Shown: positions 1-4,770 of the stretch, in pieces
Position numbering within the stretch: position 1 is the first letter of the stretch
Layout of the letters: each line of letters begins with the position of its first letter
DNA from: an uncultured Gammaproteobacteria bacterium
Lineage (GTDB): Bacteria; Pseudomonadota; Gammaproteobacteria; Steroidobacterales; GCA-2729495
Assembly: GCA_937958785.1 (NCBI GenBank)
Contig: CALGMY010000208.1
Span: 1 to 9,536 of the forward strand
Length of the DNA stretch: 9,536 nt
Reading direction: 5' to 3'
The notes under the pieces: generated by a model
The model's database searches: none
Told to the model about the DNA's origin: nothing
The model's input: the letters and a program-made list of their open reading frames with translations, nothing else
Position numbers and translations under genes: made by a program

Positions 1-1
1 G

Positions 2-52
2 GACGCAGGTCGCCGGCAGGAGATCCGCGCGCTGCTCGCGAAGATCCGCTAG
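2..52 (+). CDS. 3' end of an unidentified gene (C-terminal 16 residues)
   Basis: An open frame enters from the left edge and stops at TAG 50-52. It encodes DAGRRQEIRALLAKIR, a basic amphipathic helix-like tail. The convergent sulfotransferase gene begins its stop codon only 6 bp further on, at 59-61, which fits the tight packing of the window. Sixteen residues are too few to name a family. That it is a real gene end rather than a chance open frame is inference from the spacing and the charged, helical composition. Confidence 0.45.
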   Translation, partial: DAGRRQEIRALLAKIR

Positions 53-58
53 TCGATA

Positions 59-811
59 TCAGCGCGCCATCCACTCGTAGGGCGTGCCCGCCAGGGCGCG
101 GCGGATGTCATCCAGCGTGGTGACGACCTCGGCGAGGGGCTGGGGCGTGGTGCGGTGGAAGCGCACCTCGGGTGCGCCGGGCTCGAGGCCCAGGTGCCGG
201 CAGACCATCCGGTAGGCCACGAGCGGGTCCTCCTCGATGTCGTCCTCGTAGCTGAGCTGCAGGGCGCCCGCTTCCGCCAGCAGGGCGTCCAGCTGGGCGA
301 ACTGGTCGTCCCAGTCGCGCAGGTAGTCGACCAGCGGCTGGGCATCGCCATCGATGCAGACCCGCTGGGGGTCGATGGCCAGGCGGACTGGTGGCACGGC
401 CTGCCCCGGCCGGGCGAACCACCGGCCCCGCTGGCGGGCCGCCAGGCTCGAGACGACCTTGCGCAGGTAGTTGCGGCGCCGGAGCACGATGAACCGGCAG
501 GGGCCGGCACCGGCGCCGCCCAGTTCGTCGAGGAAGCCCGCCATGGCGATGCCATGGTCGTGCAGGTGGTAGAACTTGGCCTCGATCCCGGTGACCGGCG
601 TCGTCACGCCGGGCAGCCGGGTGTTCAGCCGGCGCAGCAGCTCGCTGCCGGGGCCGGGTGGCGCCGGCCGGTCGCGGAACTCGGGCCACTCGTAGATCTC
701 GCCGAGCCAGGTCACGGCGGGGTGCTGGCCCAGCAGGTCGCCGAGCACGGTGCTGCCGCTCCGGCCGATGTGGAAGGTCGTGACGAGTTGCCGGGTCACT
801 GCGGCGGTCAT
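59..811 (-). CDS. Sulfotransferase family protein (Stf0/NodH-like)
   Basis: A 250-residue protein predicted to transfer sulfate from PAPS to an acceptor, probably a carbohydrate or lipid. The 5'-phosphosulfate loop is at the N-terminus (HIGRSGSTVLGDLL, residues 14-27, with R17, S18, G19, S20, T21). A 3'-phosphate-binding strand and helix follow at about 107-123 (FIVLRRRNYLRKVVSSL). LSYEDDIEEDP at 186-196 matches the region where this family carries its 'yEdL..dP' element before the C-terminal helix. Length is usual for bacterial Stf0/NodH-type enzymes. No signal peptide or membrane helix is seen, so it should be cytosolic. The start at 811 places the P-loop close to the N-terminus as expected. 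No Shine-Dalgarno precedes the ATG, but a -10-like hexamer lies 7 bp upstream, suggesting a leaderless message. The acceptor is unknown. Surface-glycan genes elsewhere in the window make a glycan plausible, but this gene is 5 kb away. Confidence 0.85.
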   Translation of the reverse strand: MTAAVTRQLVTTFHIGRSGSTVLGDLLGQHPAVTWLGEIYEWPEFRDRPAPPGPGSELLRRLNTRLPGVTTPVTGIEAKFYHLHDHGIAMAGFLDELGGAGAGPCRFIVLRRRNYLRKVVSSLAARQRGRWFARPGQAVPPVRLAIDPQRVCIDGDAQPLVDYLRDWDDQFAQLDALLAEAGALQLSYEDDIEEDPLVAYRMVCRHLGLEPGAPEVRFHRTTPQPLAEVVTTLDDIRRALAGTPYEWMAR

Positions 812-818
812 GGCCGCG

Positions 819-847
819 ACTCTACCGGCCGCCAGGGCGATTGCCTA
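819..847 (-). promoter_or_regulatory. Candidate promoter of the sulfotransferase gene (leaderless)
   Basis: On the minus strand TAGGCA (842-847, 4 of 6 to TTGACA) is followed after 17 bp by TAGAGT (819-824, 4 of 6 to TATAAT). Seven bases separate the -10 from the ATG at 811, so transcription would start at or next to the start codon. There is no purine-rich ribosome binding site in the gap. The -35 overlaps the -10-like hexamer of the opposite gene. Judged by eye only. Confidence 0.4.
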
Positions 848-851
848 CGAT
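846..851 (+). promoter_or_regulatory. Candidate -10 element of the YedA-like gene (leaderless)
   Basis: TACGAT (4 of 6 to TATAAT) stands 6 bp before the ATG at 858. That distance puts the transcription start at the initiation codon. No Shine-Dalgarno is present, and no good -35 was seen at 16-18 bp spacing, so the call rests mainly on position. Confidence 0.35.
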
Positions 852-857
852 GGGCCC

Positions 858-1751
858 ATGGACCGCCTGGTCATCGCTTGCCTCGCCGCCACCTGGCTGG
901 TCTGGGGGTCCACCTACCTCGCGATCCGCTTCGCCCTGGAGAGCTTTCCGCCCTACTTCCAGATGGGCACCCGCTTCCTGGTGGCGGGCGCCGGCCTGGC
1001 GCTCTGGATGCGCCTCGTCCGCCGCACGACCTGGCCGACGCGCCGCCAGTGGCGCAATGCGCTGGTCGTGGGCACGCTGATGCTCGCCGGCGGGATGGGC
1101 CACGTGGCCGTGGCCGAGCAGACCGTCGGTTCGGGGCTGGTGGTGGTCTTCATCGCCGTGGTGCCCCTCTTGATCGTCATCATCAACCGCTTCTGGGGCG
1201 TGAAGCCGGGACGGCTCGAACTGGCCGGCATCGGCGTGGGACTCGCCGGCGTCGTCATGCTCACCCGCGGAGCGGGCTTCCAGGCCTCGCCCGGCGGGCT
1301 GGTCGCGATGGCCACGGCGTGTTCCTGCTGGTCCCTCGGCAGCGTCCTCAGCCAGCGGGCCCTGCCGCTCGCCCCCGGGGCGATGGGCTTCGCCAGCGAG
1401 ATGCTCTGCGGGGGCGCCGTGCTCATGCTGCTGGCGGCCCTGGCGGGGGAGACCTTTGAGTGGCCACCGTCACCGGTGGCCACCTGGGCCTGGCTCTACC
1501 TCGTCGTGTTCGGCTCGCTGCTGGCCTTCAATGCCTACATGGTGCTGCTGGCCCGGGCCTCCGCCGGCCTTGCTGCCAGCTACACCTTCGTCAATCCCCT
1601 CATCGCGATGCTGCTCGGCGTGGGCTTCGGCGGCGAGGTGATCACCGCCTGGGAGTGGGCCTCCGCCGGCGTGGTCCTCGCCGGCGTGCTGCTGCTCATC
1701 GCGCGGCCGCGGGGGGCGGGGTCGACGGACCTCGACGCCGATCGCGGCTGA
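858..1751 (+). CDS. yedA: EamA/DMT-superfamily inner-membrane exporter, YedA-like
   Basis: A 297-residue, strongly hydrophobic protein with two EamA repeats of about five helices each, the standard ten-helix drug/metabolite transporter layout. It resembles E. coli YedA closely as I recall it: WGSTYLAIRFALESFPP near the N-terminus, 'GxGHVAVAEQTVGSG' in the third helix region, and near the C-terminus FGSLLAFNAYM, ASYTFVNPLIAMLLG and GGE followed by a W. It should export a small metabolite or drug by proton antiport; the substrate is unknown for this group. The frame is open upstream to 750, but the start at 858 is chosen because family homology begins directly at MDRLVIACLAATWLVWGSTY and a leaderless -10 lies 6 bp before it. 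The last codons and the TGA stop (1749-1751) are supplied by a REP-like repeat. A perfect 10-bp inverted repeat lies inside the gene at 1460-1483. Confidence 0.9.
   Translation: MDRLVIACLAATWLVWGSTYLAIRFALESFPPYFQMGTRFLVAGAGLALWMRLVRRTTWPTRRQWRNALVVGTLMLAGGMGHVAVAEQTVGSGLVVVFIAVVPLLIVIINRFWGVKPGRLELAGIGVGLAGVVMLTRGAGFQASPGGLVAMATACSCWSLGSVLSQRALPLAPGAMGFASEMLCGGAVLMLLAALAGETFEWPPSPVATWAWLYLVVFGSLLAFNAYMVLLARASAGLAASYTFVNPLIAMLLGVGFGGEVITAWEWASAGVVLAGVLLLIARPRGAGSTDLDADRG
1460..1483. repeat. Perfect inverted repeat inside the yedA-like gene
   Basis: Arms GTGGCCACCG (1460-1469) and CGGTGGCCAC (1474-1483) are exact reverse complements around a 4-base centre, TCAC. It encodes part of the loop between EamA helices (WPPSPVAT region), so it may simply reflect codon choice in GC-rich DNA. 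As RNA it would form a very stable 10-bp stem. Confidence 0.7.
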
Positions 1752-1763
1752 AGCCGCTCCTAC
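1742..1763 (-). repeat. GTAG-headed REP-like element, single unit
   Basis: Read on the minus strand this 22-bp unit starts GTAGGAGCG, contains the hairpin GCGGCTTCAGCCGC and ends CGCGA. It is identical to the unit at 3314-3335. It lies between two convergent genes and provides both stop codons: TGA of the yedA-like gene (1749-1751) and TAG of the DUF1579-like gene (1760-1762, inside the GTAG head). A GTAG head next to a small palindrome is the hallmark of REPs mobilised by RAYT transposases in Pseudomonas and Stenotrophomonas. No RAYT gene is in the window. The hairpin could also slow or end transcription from either side, but no T-tract follows. Confidence 0.85.
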
Positions 1764-2275
1764 GGGGCGGGCTTCGCCGGGCGGTACAGCCCGTCGAAGA
1801 CGGTGTTCCAGGTCTTGCCGCCGTCGGGCGACACATCCCAGCGCTGGTTGACCTGGCCTTCCGGCCGCCGGGTCCAGGTGATGCGGTTCAGCACCGGCTT
1901 GCCGTCCTCGGTGGACGCGCCTTCCAGCCGCATCGCTCCATCCACGAGGCCCCCCTCGAGTTCGAGCGTGGTGCCTTCCCGCCAGACCCAGAACTGGCGC
2001 CACTTGCCCCGGGCGGTGTCGAAGAAGTTGAGGCTGGTGCCCGCGCTGCCCGAGCGGCCCGCCCAGGTCTCCTGCAGCGCGCAGCCGTCCAGGATCGGCT
2101 CGATGCGGTTGCGGCCGGCCACCGAGCCGTCCGGGTTCAAGACCTCCCAGTCGCCGATCCAGAAGTCGAACTGGCGGGCCCGGGCGTCGCTGCAACCGCT
2201 GGTGGCGCCCTGCAGCGCCGGGGCGGCCGCAAGCAGGACCATGCTGCAGATCAGGGCAAGGGGTGCGCGCGTCAT
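1760..2275 (-). CDS. Small secreted protein, DUF1579-like (FDFWIGDWEV family)
   Basis: A 171-residue protein with a likely Sec signal peptide (charged MTR, hydrophobic PLALICSMVLLAAAPAL, cleavage around residues 22-24), so it should act in the periplasm or outside. The mature part opens with FDFWIGDWEV (36-45), the signature of DUF1579-type, probably lipocalin-like beta-barrel proteins. It continues with alternating strand patterns such as FWVWREGTTLELEG and RITWTRRPEGQVNQRWDVSPDGGKTW. Two cysteines (28 and 65) could form a disulfide. No enzymatic motif is seen and no function is claimed. The start at 2275 is chosen over the much longer open frame because the signal peptide begins there and GGAG lies about 9 bp upstream. 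The gene ends in CCG-TAG, the TAG coming from the REP head. It is divergent from the DUF2141 gene. Confidence 0.75.
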   Translation of the reverse strand: MTRAPLALICSMVLLAAAPALQGATSGCSDARARQFDFWIGDWEVLNPDGSVAGRNRIEPILDGCALQETWAGRSGSAGTSLNFFDTARGKWRQFWVWREGTTLELEGGLVDGAMRLEGASTEDGKPVLNRITWTRRPEGQVNQRWDVSPDGGKTWNTVFDGLYRPAKPAP

Positions 2276-2305
2276 GGGCCGGCTCCGGGCGGTGAGGGCT
2301 GCCTG

Positions 2306-2330
2306 TACTATAGCCCTCGCCTGGAGGTGA
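2306..2330 (+). promoter_or_regulatory. -10-like element and strong ribosome binding site of the DUF2141 gene
   Basis: TACTAT at 2306-2311 matches TATAAT at 4 of 6. GGAGGTGA at 2323-2330 is fully complementary to the last bases of the 16S rRNA and sits 5 bp before the ATG at 2336. It is the best Shine-Dalgarno in the window and fixes the start of the downstream gene. Confidence 0.55.
2307..2312 (-). promoter_or_regulatory. -10 element of the DUF1579-like gene
   Basis: TATAGT on the minus strand matches TATAAT at 5 of 6 positions. A transcription start near 2300 would give a leader of about 25 bases carrying GGAG before the ATG at 2275. No convincing -35 is seen. The hexamer overlaps the plus-strand -10-like sequence at 2306-2311. 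Confidence 0.5.
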
Positions 2331-2335
2331 GCCCC

Positions 2336-2770
2336 ATGTCGATCCGGTTCCTGTTGCCAATGCTGGCCGCGCCCCTCGCCGCGCCTTTCGTCACGCTGGC
2401 GGACACCGCCGTCACGGTCACCGTCACCGGGATCGAGAAGCCGGCCGGCAACCTGCTCGCCGGTATCTACACCAGTCCGGACGACTGGCTGGGCGCGAAT
2501 ACGTTTGCGCGGCAGGAGGTGCCGGTTGCCGCCACCCTCCGGGACGGCACATTGTCCTTCGAGGTCAGCCTGCCGCCCGGCGACTACGCGCTGTCGGTGT
2601 TCCAGGACCTGAACGGCAACCGCAAGCTGGACACCAACTTCATGGGCATCCCCACCGAGGCCTCCGGCTCCTCCAACGACGCGCCCGCCCGCTTCAGCGC
2701 CCCGAAGTTCCGGGACGCGCTCTTCACCGTGGGTACCGAGCCCGTCGCGCTGACCATCCGCGTGAAGTAG
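2336..2770 (+). CDS. Secreted DUF2141 domain protein
   Basis: A 144-residue protein with an N-terminal Sec signal peptide (SIRFLLPMLAAPLAAPFVTLA, cleavage near residue 22), so it is exported. The mature chain is a single DUF2141 domain: an early beta strand VTVTVTGIEKPAGNLLAGIY, then PGDYALSVFQDLNGNRKLD (81-99) and FMGIPTEASGSSNDAP (102-117), both typical of the family. DLNGNRKLD (91-99) has aspartate and asparagine at alternate positions like a calcium-binding loop. Calcium binding is inference. The function of DUF2141 proteins is unknown to me. The frame is open far upstream, but the signal peptide and the perfect Shine-Dalgarno at 2323-2330 set the start. Peptide deformylase begins 3 bp after its stop, so the two are co-transcribed. 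Confidence 0.88.
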   Translation: MSIRFLLPMLAAPLAAPFVTLADTAVTVTVTGIEKPAGNLLAGIYTSPDDWLGANTFARQEVPVAATLRDGTLSFEVSLPPGDYALSVFQDLNGNRKLDTNFMGIPTEASGSSNDAPARFSAPKFRDALFTVGTEPVALTIRVK

Positions 2771-2773
2771 CCC

Positions 2774-3301
2774 ATGGCGGTACGCGAGATCCTCAGGATG
2801 GGTGATCCCCGGCTGCTCACGCACGCCCGGCCGGTCACCGCGTTCGACACGCCGGAGCTGCACGGGCTCGTCACGGACCTGCTGGACACGATGGTGGCCG
2901 CCAACGGCGCCGGCCTCGCGGCGCCCCAGATCGGCGTCGATCTCGCCGTGGTCATCTTCGGCTTCGAGCACAGCGAGCGCTACCCGGATGCCCCGGCCGT
3001 GCCCCGCACGGTGCTCGTGAACCCGGCGATCGAGGTCCTGGCCCCGGACCAGGACGAGGACTGGGAGGGCTGCCTGTCCGTGCCCGGCATGCGCGGCGTG
3101 GTGCCCCGCTGGACCCGCATCCGCTACCGGGGCTTCGATGCCGCCGGCGTGCCCATTGACAGGGAAGCCACCGGGTTCCACGCCCGGGTCGTGCAGCACG
3201 AGTGCGACCACCTCATCGGCACGCTCTACCCGATGCGCATCCGGGACTTCACCCGCTTCGGCTACACCTCGGTCCTCTTCCCGGACCTCGAGGGGGAGTA
3301 G
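2774..3301 (+). CDS. def: Peptide deformylase
   Basis: A 175-residue metalloenzyme that removes the formyl group from the N-terminal methionine of new proteins in the cytosol. All three family motifs are present: GAGLAAPQIG (45-54), EGCLSVP (98-104) and QHECDH (141-146). Cys100, His142 and His146 bind the metal and Glu143 is the catalytic acid/base. Length and the MAVREILRMGDPRL start are standard. It is not next to fmt, the usual partner of the housekeeping def, and instead follows a secreted DUF2141 gene by 3 bp. It may therefore be a second deformylase copy, as many gammaproteobacteria have; the window cannot decide. The ribosome binding site is weak (GAAG just before the upstream stop), suggesting translational coupling. 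The TAG stop lies within a partial REP head, GTAGGAGCG, at 3298-3306. Confidence 0.96.
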   Translation: MAVREILRMGDPRLLTHARPVTAFDTPELHGLVTDLLDTMVAANGAGLAAPQIGVDLAVVIFGFEHSERYPDAPAVPRTVLVNPAIEVLAPDQDEDWEGCLSVPGMRGVVPRWTRIRYRGFDAAGVPIDREATGFHARVVQHECDHLIGTLYPMRIRDFTRFGYTSVLFPDLEGE

Positions 3302-3306
3302 GAGCG
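3298..3306 (+). repeat. Partial REP head (GTAGGAGCG) overlapping the def stop
   Basis: GTAGGAGCG repeats the first nine bases of the REP unit 16 bp downstream; with two more shared bases on the left it forms an 11-bp direct repeat, GAGTAGGAGCG, at 3296-3306 and 3312-3322. It lacks the hairpin part. It contains the TAG stop of def. Confidence 0.65.
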
Positions 3307-3313
3307 AAAGTGA

Positions 3314-3335
3314 GTAGGAGCGGCTTCAGCCGCGA
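3314..3335 (+). repeat. GTAG-headed REP-like unit, forward, of an inverted pair
   Basis: This unit starts GTAGGAGCG, contains the hairpin GCGGCTTCAGCCGC and ends CGCGA. It is identical to the inverted unit at 1742-1763. With the inverted unit at 3345-3366 and a 9-bp spacer it forms a bipartite, BIME-like element between the convergent def and hydrolase genes. Confidence 0.88.
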
Positions 3336-3344
3336 TCCCGGCCG

Positions 3345-3366
3345 TCGCGCCTGAAGGCGCTCCTAC
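3345..3366 (-). repeat. GTAG-headed REP-like unit, inverted, with compensated stem change
   Basis: Read on the minus strand: head GTAGGAGCG, hairpin GCGCCTTCAGGCGC, tail GCGA. Compared with the unit at 3314-3335 one stem pair is swapped (G-C to C-G), so base pairing is kept while the sequence differs. Its GTAG head supplies the TAG stop (3363-3365) of the alpha/beta hydrolase gene. The whole 3314-3366 element can fold as two small hairpins or one longer imperfect one and may protect or end the converging transcripts. Confidence 0.86.
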
Positions 3367-4079
3367 GGCAGGTCCAGCAGCATCTGCGCCAGCCGCTCCG
3401 GCGCCGCGAAGAACGGCGAATGTCCGGTGGGCAGGTCCTGCACCACGTCGCAGGGCGAGGCCGCGATCATCTGGTCCTGGATGAACAGGGGCAGCACCAC
3501 GTCCCGGGTGCAGCGGATGAAGGCCCGGGGCACGCCCCCGAAGCGCTCCGCCGTCACCTGCACCGCCTGGAACATCACGGCGATGGGCTCCGGCCCCACG
3601 TGGGACGCCGCGAAGGCCACGTCCGCCGGCGGGCAGTCGGCGTAGAAGAGGGACTCGAGCCGGGCGGGGTCCACGGTGACGCACTTGCCGTCGGGGGTGC
3701 GCAGCGACGCAGCGTTCATCGGGTTCGCCGGGTCGACGCTGCAGATCCGCACCAGGGAATCCCCGTCCCGGGGCAGGAACGCCGTCAGGAAGACCAGTCG
3801 CCGGATCCGTTCCGGCATCGCCTCCGCCACCGCGGCGACCACGAGTCCCCCGAGGCTGTGGCCAACAAGTATCACCGGCTCGTCGCAGCCCGCGACGACC
3901 TCCTGCACGCGGGCCACGTAGTCGGCCAGGCCCTGGGTGGCGGCTGGCGCCGGGTCGGCCCCGTGCCCGGGCAGGTCGGGTGCCAGCACCGGGTGGCCCG
4001 CGGCCGCGATCAGTGGCACCAGGCGGCGCCAGCACCAGGCACCGTGCCACGCGCCGTGGACCAGGACGAAGGTGGCCAT
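3363..4079 (-). CDS. Alpha/beta hydrolase (esterase, MES/HNL-like group)
   Basis: A 238-residue cytosolic alpha/beta hydrolase of the compact type related to plant methylesterases and hydroxynitrile lyases and to many bacterial esterases. It starts with FVLVHGAWHGAWCW, which forms the oxyanion strand-turn. The nucleophile elbow GHSLGG places Ser75, with Asp193 (CTRDVVLP) and His220 (TGHSPFF) completing the triad. Cap-like sequence lies at about 105-165. No signal peptide. Substrate is not predictable; a small ester is likely. The start at 4079 puts the first strand right at the N-terminus, as in relatives. It is divergent from the GST gene across a 71-bp gap, so the two could share control. 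Its last codons are CCG-TAG with TAG from the REP head, as in the DUF1579-like gene. Confidence 0.92.
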   Translation of the reverse strand: MATFVLVHGAWHGAWCWRRLVPLIAAAGHPVLAPDLPGHGADPAPAATQGLADYVARVQEVVAGCDEPVILVGHSLGGLVVAAVAEAMPERIRRLVFLTAFLPRDGDSLVRICSVDPANPMNAASLRTPDGKCVTVDPARLESLFYADCPPADVAFAASHVGPEPIAVMFQAVQVTAERFGGVPRAFIRCTRDVVLPLFIQDQMIAASPCDVVQDLPTGHSPFFAAPERLAQMLLDLP

Positions 4080-4093
4080 AAGCCGTATTCCGT

Positions 4094-4122
4094 TTGAGCC
4101 GGGCAGGGAAAACTGCGATTCT
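4094..4122 (+). promoter_or_regulatory. Candidate promoter of the GST gene
   Basis: TTGAGC (4094-4099, 4 of 6 to TTGACA) and GATTCT (4117-4122, with TG at 4114-4115 as a partial extended -10) are separated by 17 bp. A start near 4129 would leave a short leader carrying GGAG (4139-4142), 8 bp before ATG 4151. Weak by consensus but well placed. No matching minus-strand promoter for the hydrolase could be picked out in the same gap. Confidence 0.4.
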
Positions 4123-4150
4123 CCCGGCTCTCGTCGCCGGAGTGCAATCC

Positions 4151-4759
4151 ATGAAGCTCTACTACAGCCCGGGCGCCTGTTCCCTGGCGTCCCACATCGC
4201 CCTGATCGAGGCCGGCCTGCCGTTCACGGCGGACAAGGTCGACATGCGTACCCGCCAGACCAGCGACGGCCGGCCCTTCAGCGAGGTGAATCCCAACGGC
4301 TACGTGCCGGCCCTCGAGATCGACCAGGGCGAGGTGCTGACCGAAGGCCAGGCGATCCTCCAGTACGTGGCCGACCAGAAGCCGGACGCCCGGCTGGCGC
4401 CGCCCGCCGGCACCCTGCCCCGCTACCGGCTGATGGAATGGCTGGGGTTCATCGGCACGGAGCTGCACAAGAACTTCGGCCCGCTGCTTCGCCCGGGCGG
4501 CCCGGACGAGCCCAAGGTCGCGGCCCGGGACAAGCTCTCCAACCGGCTCAACTACGTGGCCAATCACCTGGCGAGCCGCCAGTACCTGGTGGGCGATCAC
4601 TTCACCGTGGCGGATGCCTACCTGTACACCATCCTCACCTGGACCCGGGTTGCGAGCCTGGACCTCGCCGCCTGGCCGGTGCTCGCCGCCTACCGGGACC
4701 GGATCCAGCAGCGACCCGCCGTGCAGGCGGCCCGGGCCGCGGAGGGGCTGAAAGGCTGA
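4151..4759 (+). CDS. gstA: Glutathione S-transferase, beta class
   Basis: A 202-residue cytosolic GST that conjugates or otherwise uses glutathione on electrophiles. The thioredoxin-like N-domain carries the beta-class signature MKLYYSPGACSLASHI with catalytic Cys10 (and Tyr5), the cis-proline strand VPALE (52-56) and the glutathione-binding E65 in LTEGQAI. The all-helical C-domain has the LHKNF element with His106, as in the E. coli enzyme, and the N-capping box FTVADAYLY (151-159, T152/D155). Length matches the E. coli family member. The frame extends upstream to 4094, but family homology begins exactly at MKLYYSPG and GGAG (4139-4142) stands 8 bp before it. The next gene follows after 11 bp, so both are probably one transcript. 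The native substrate is unknown; a stress or detoxification role is the family default. Confidence 0.93.
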   Translation: MKLYYSPGACSLASHIALIEAGLPFTADKVDMRTRQTSDGRPFSEVNPNGYVPALEIDQGEVLTEGQAILQYVADQKPDARLAPPAGTLPRYRLMEWLGFIGTELHKNFGPLLRPGGPDEPKVAARDKLSNRLNYVANHLASRQYLVGDHFTVADAYLYTILTWTRVASLDLAAWPVLAAYRDRIQQRPAVQAARAAEGLKG

Positions 4760-4770
4760 ACGGCCGGCCG

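Noticed and set aside
155..1459. Long open frame on + across the sulfotransferase gene
   Set aside because: It runs antisense to a gene with clear sulfotransferase motifs, is poor in hydrophobic patterning, shows no family signature and is typical of the GC-rich antisense frames that stay open by chance.
1460..2770. Long open frame on + ending with the DUF2141 protein
   Set aside because: The part before 2336 has no domain and is antisense to the DUF1579-like gene. A perfect Shine-Dalgarno and signal peptide place the real start at 2336.
1760..3211. Long open frame on - reaching from the DUF1579-like gene through DUF2141 and def
   Set aside because: Only the part from 2275 downward has a signal peptide and domain. 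The rest is antisense to the DUF2141 and deformylase genes, whose motifs are unmistakable.
3302..3366. Classical intrinsic terminator
   Set aside because: Stable hairpins are present but no run of T follows on either strand. They are better described as REP units, which may still influence transcript ends.
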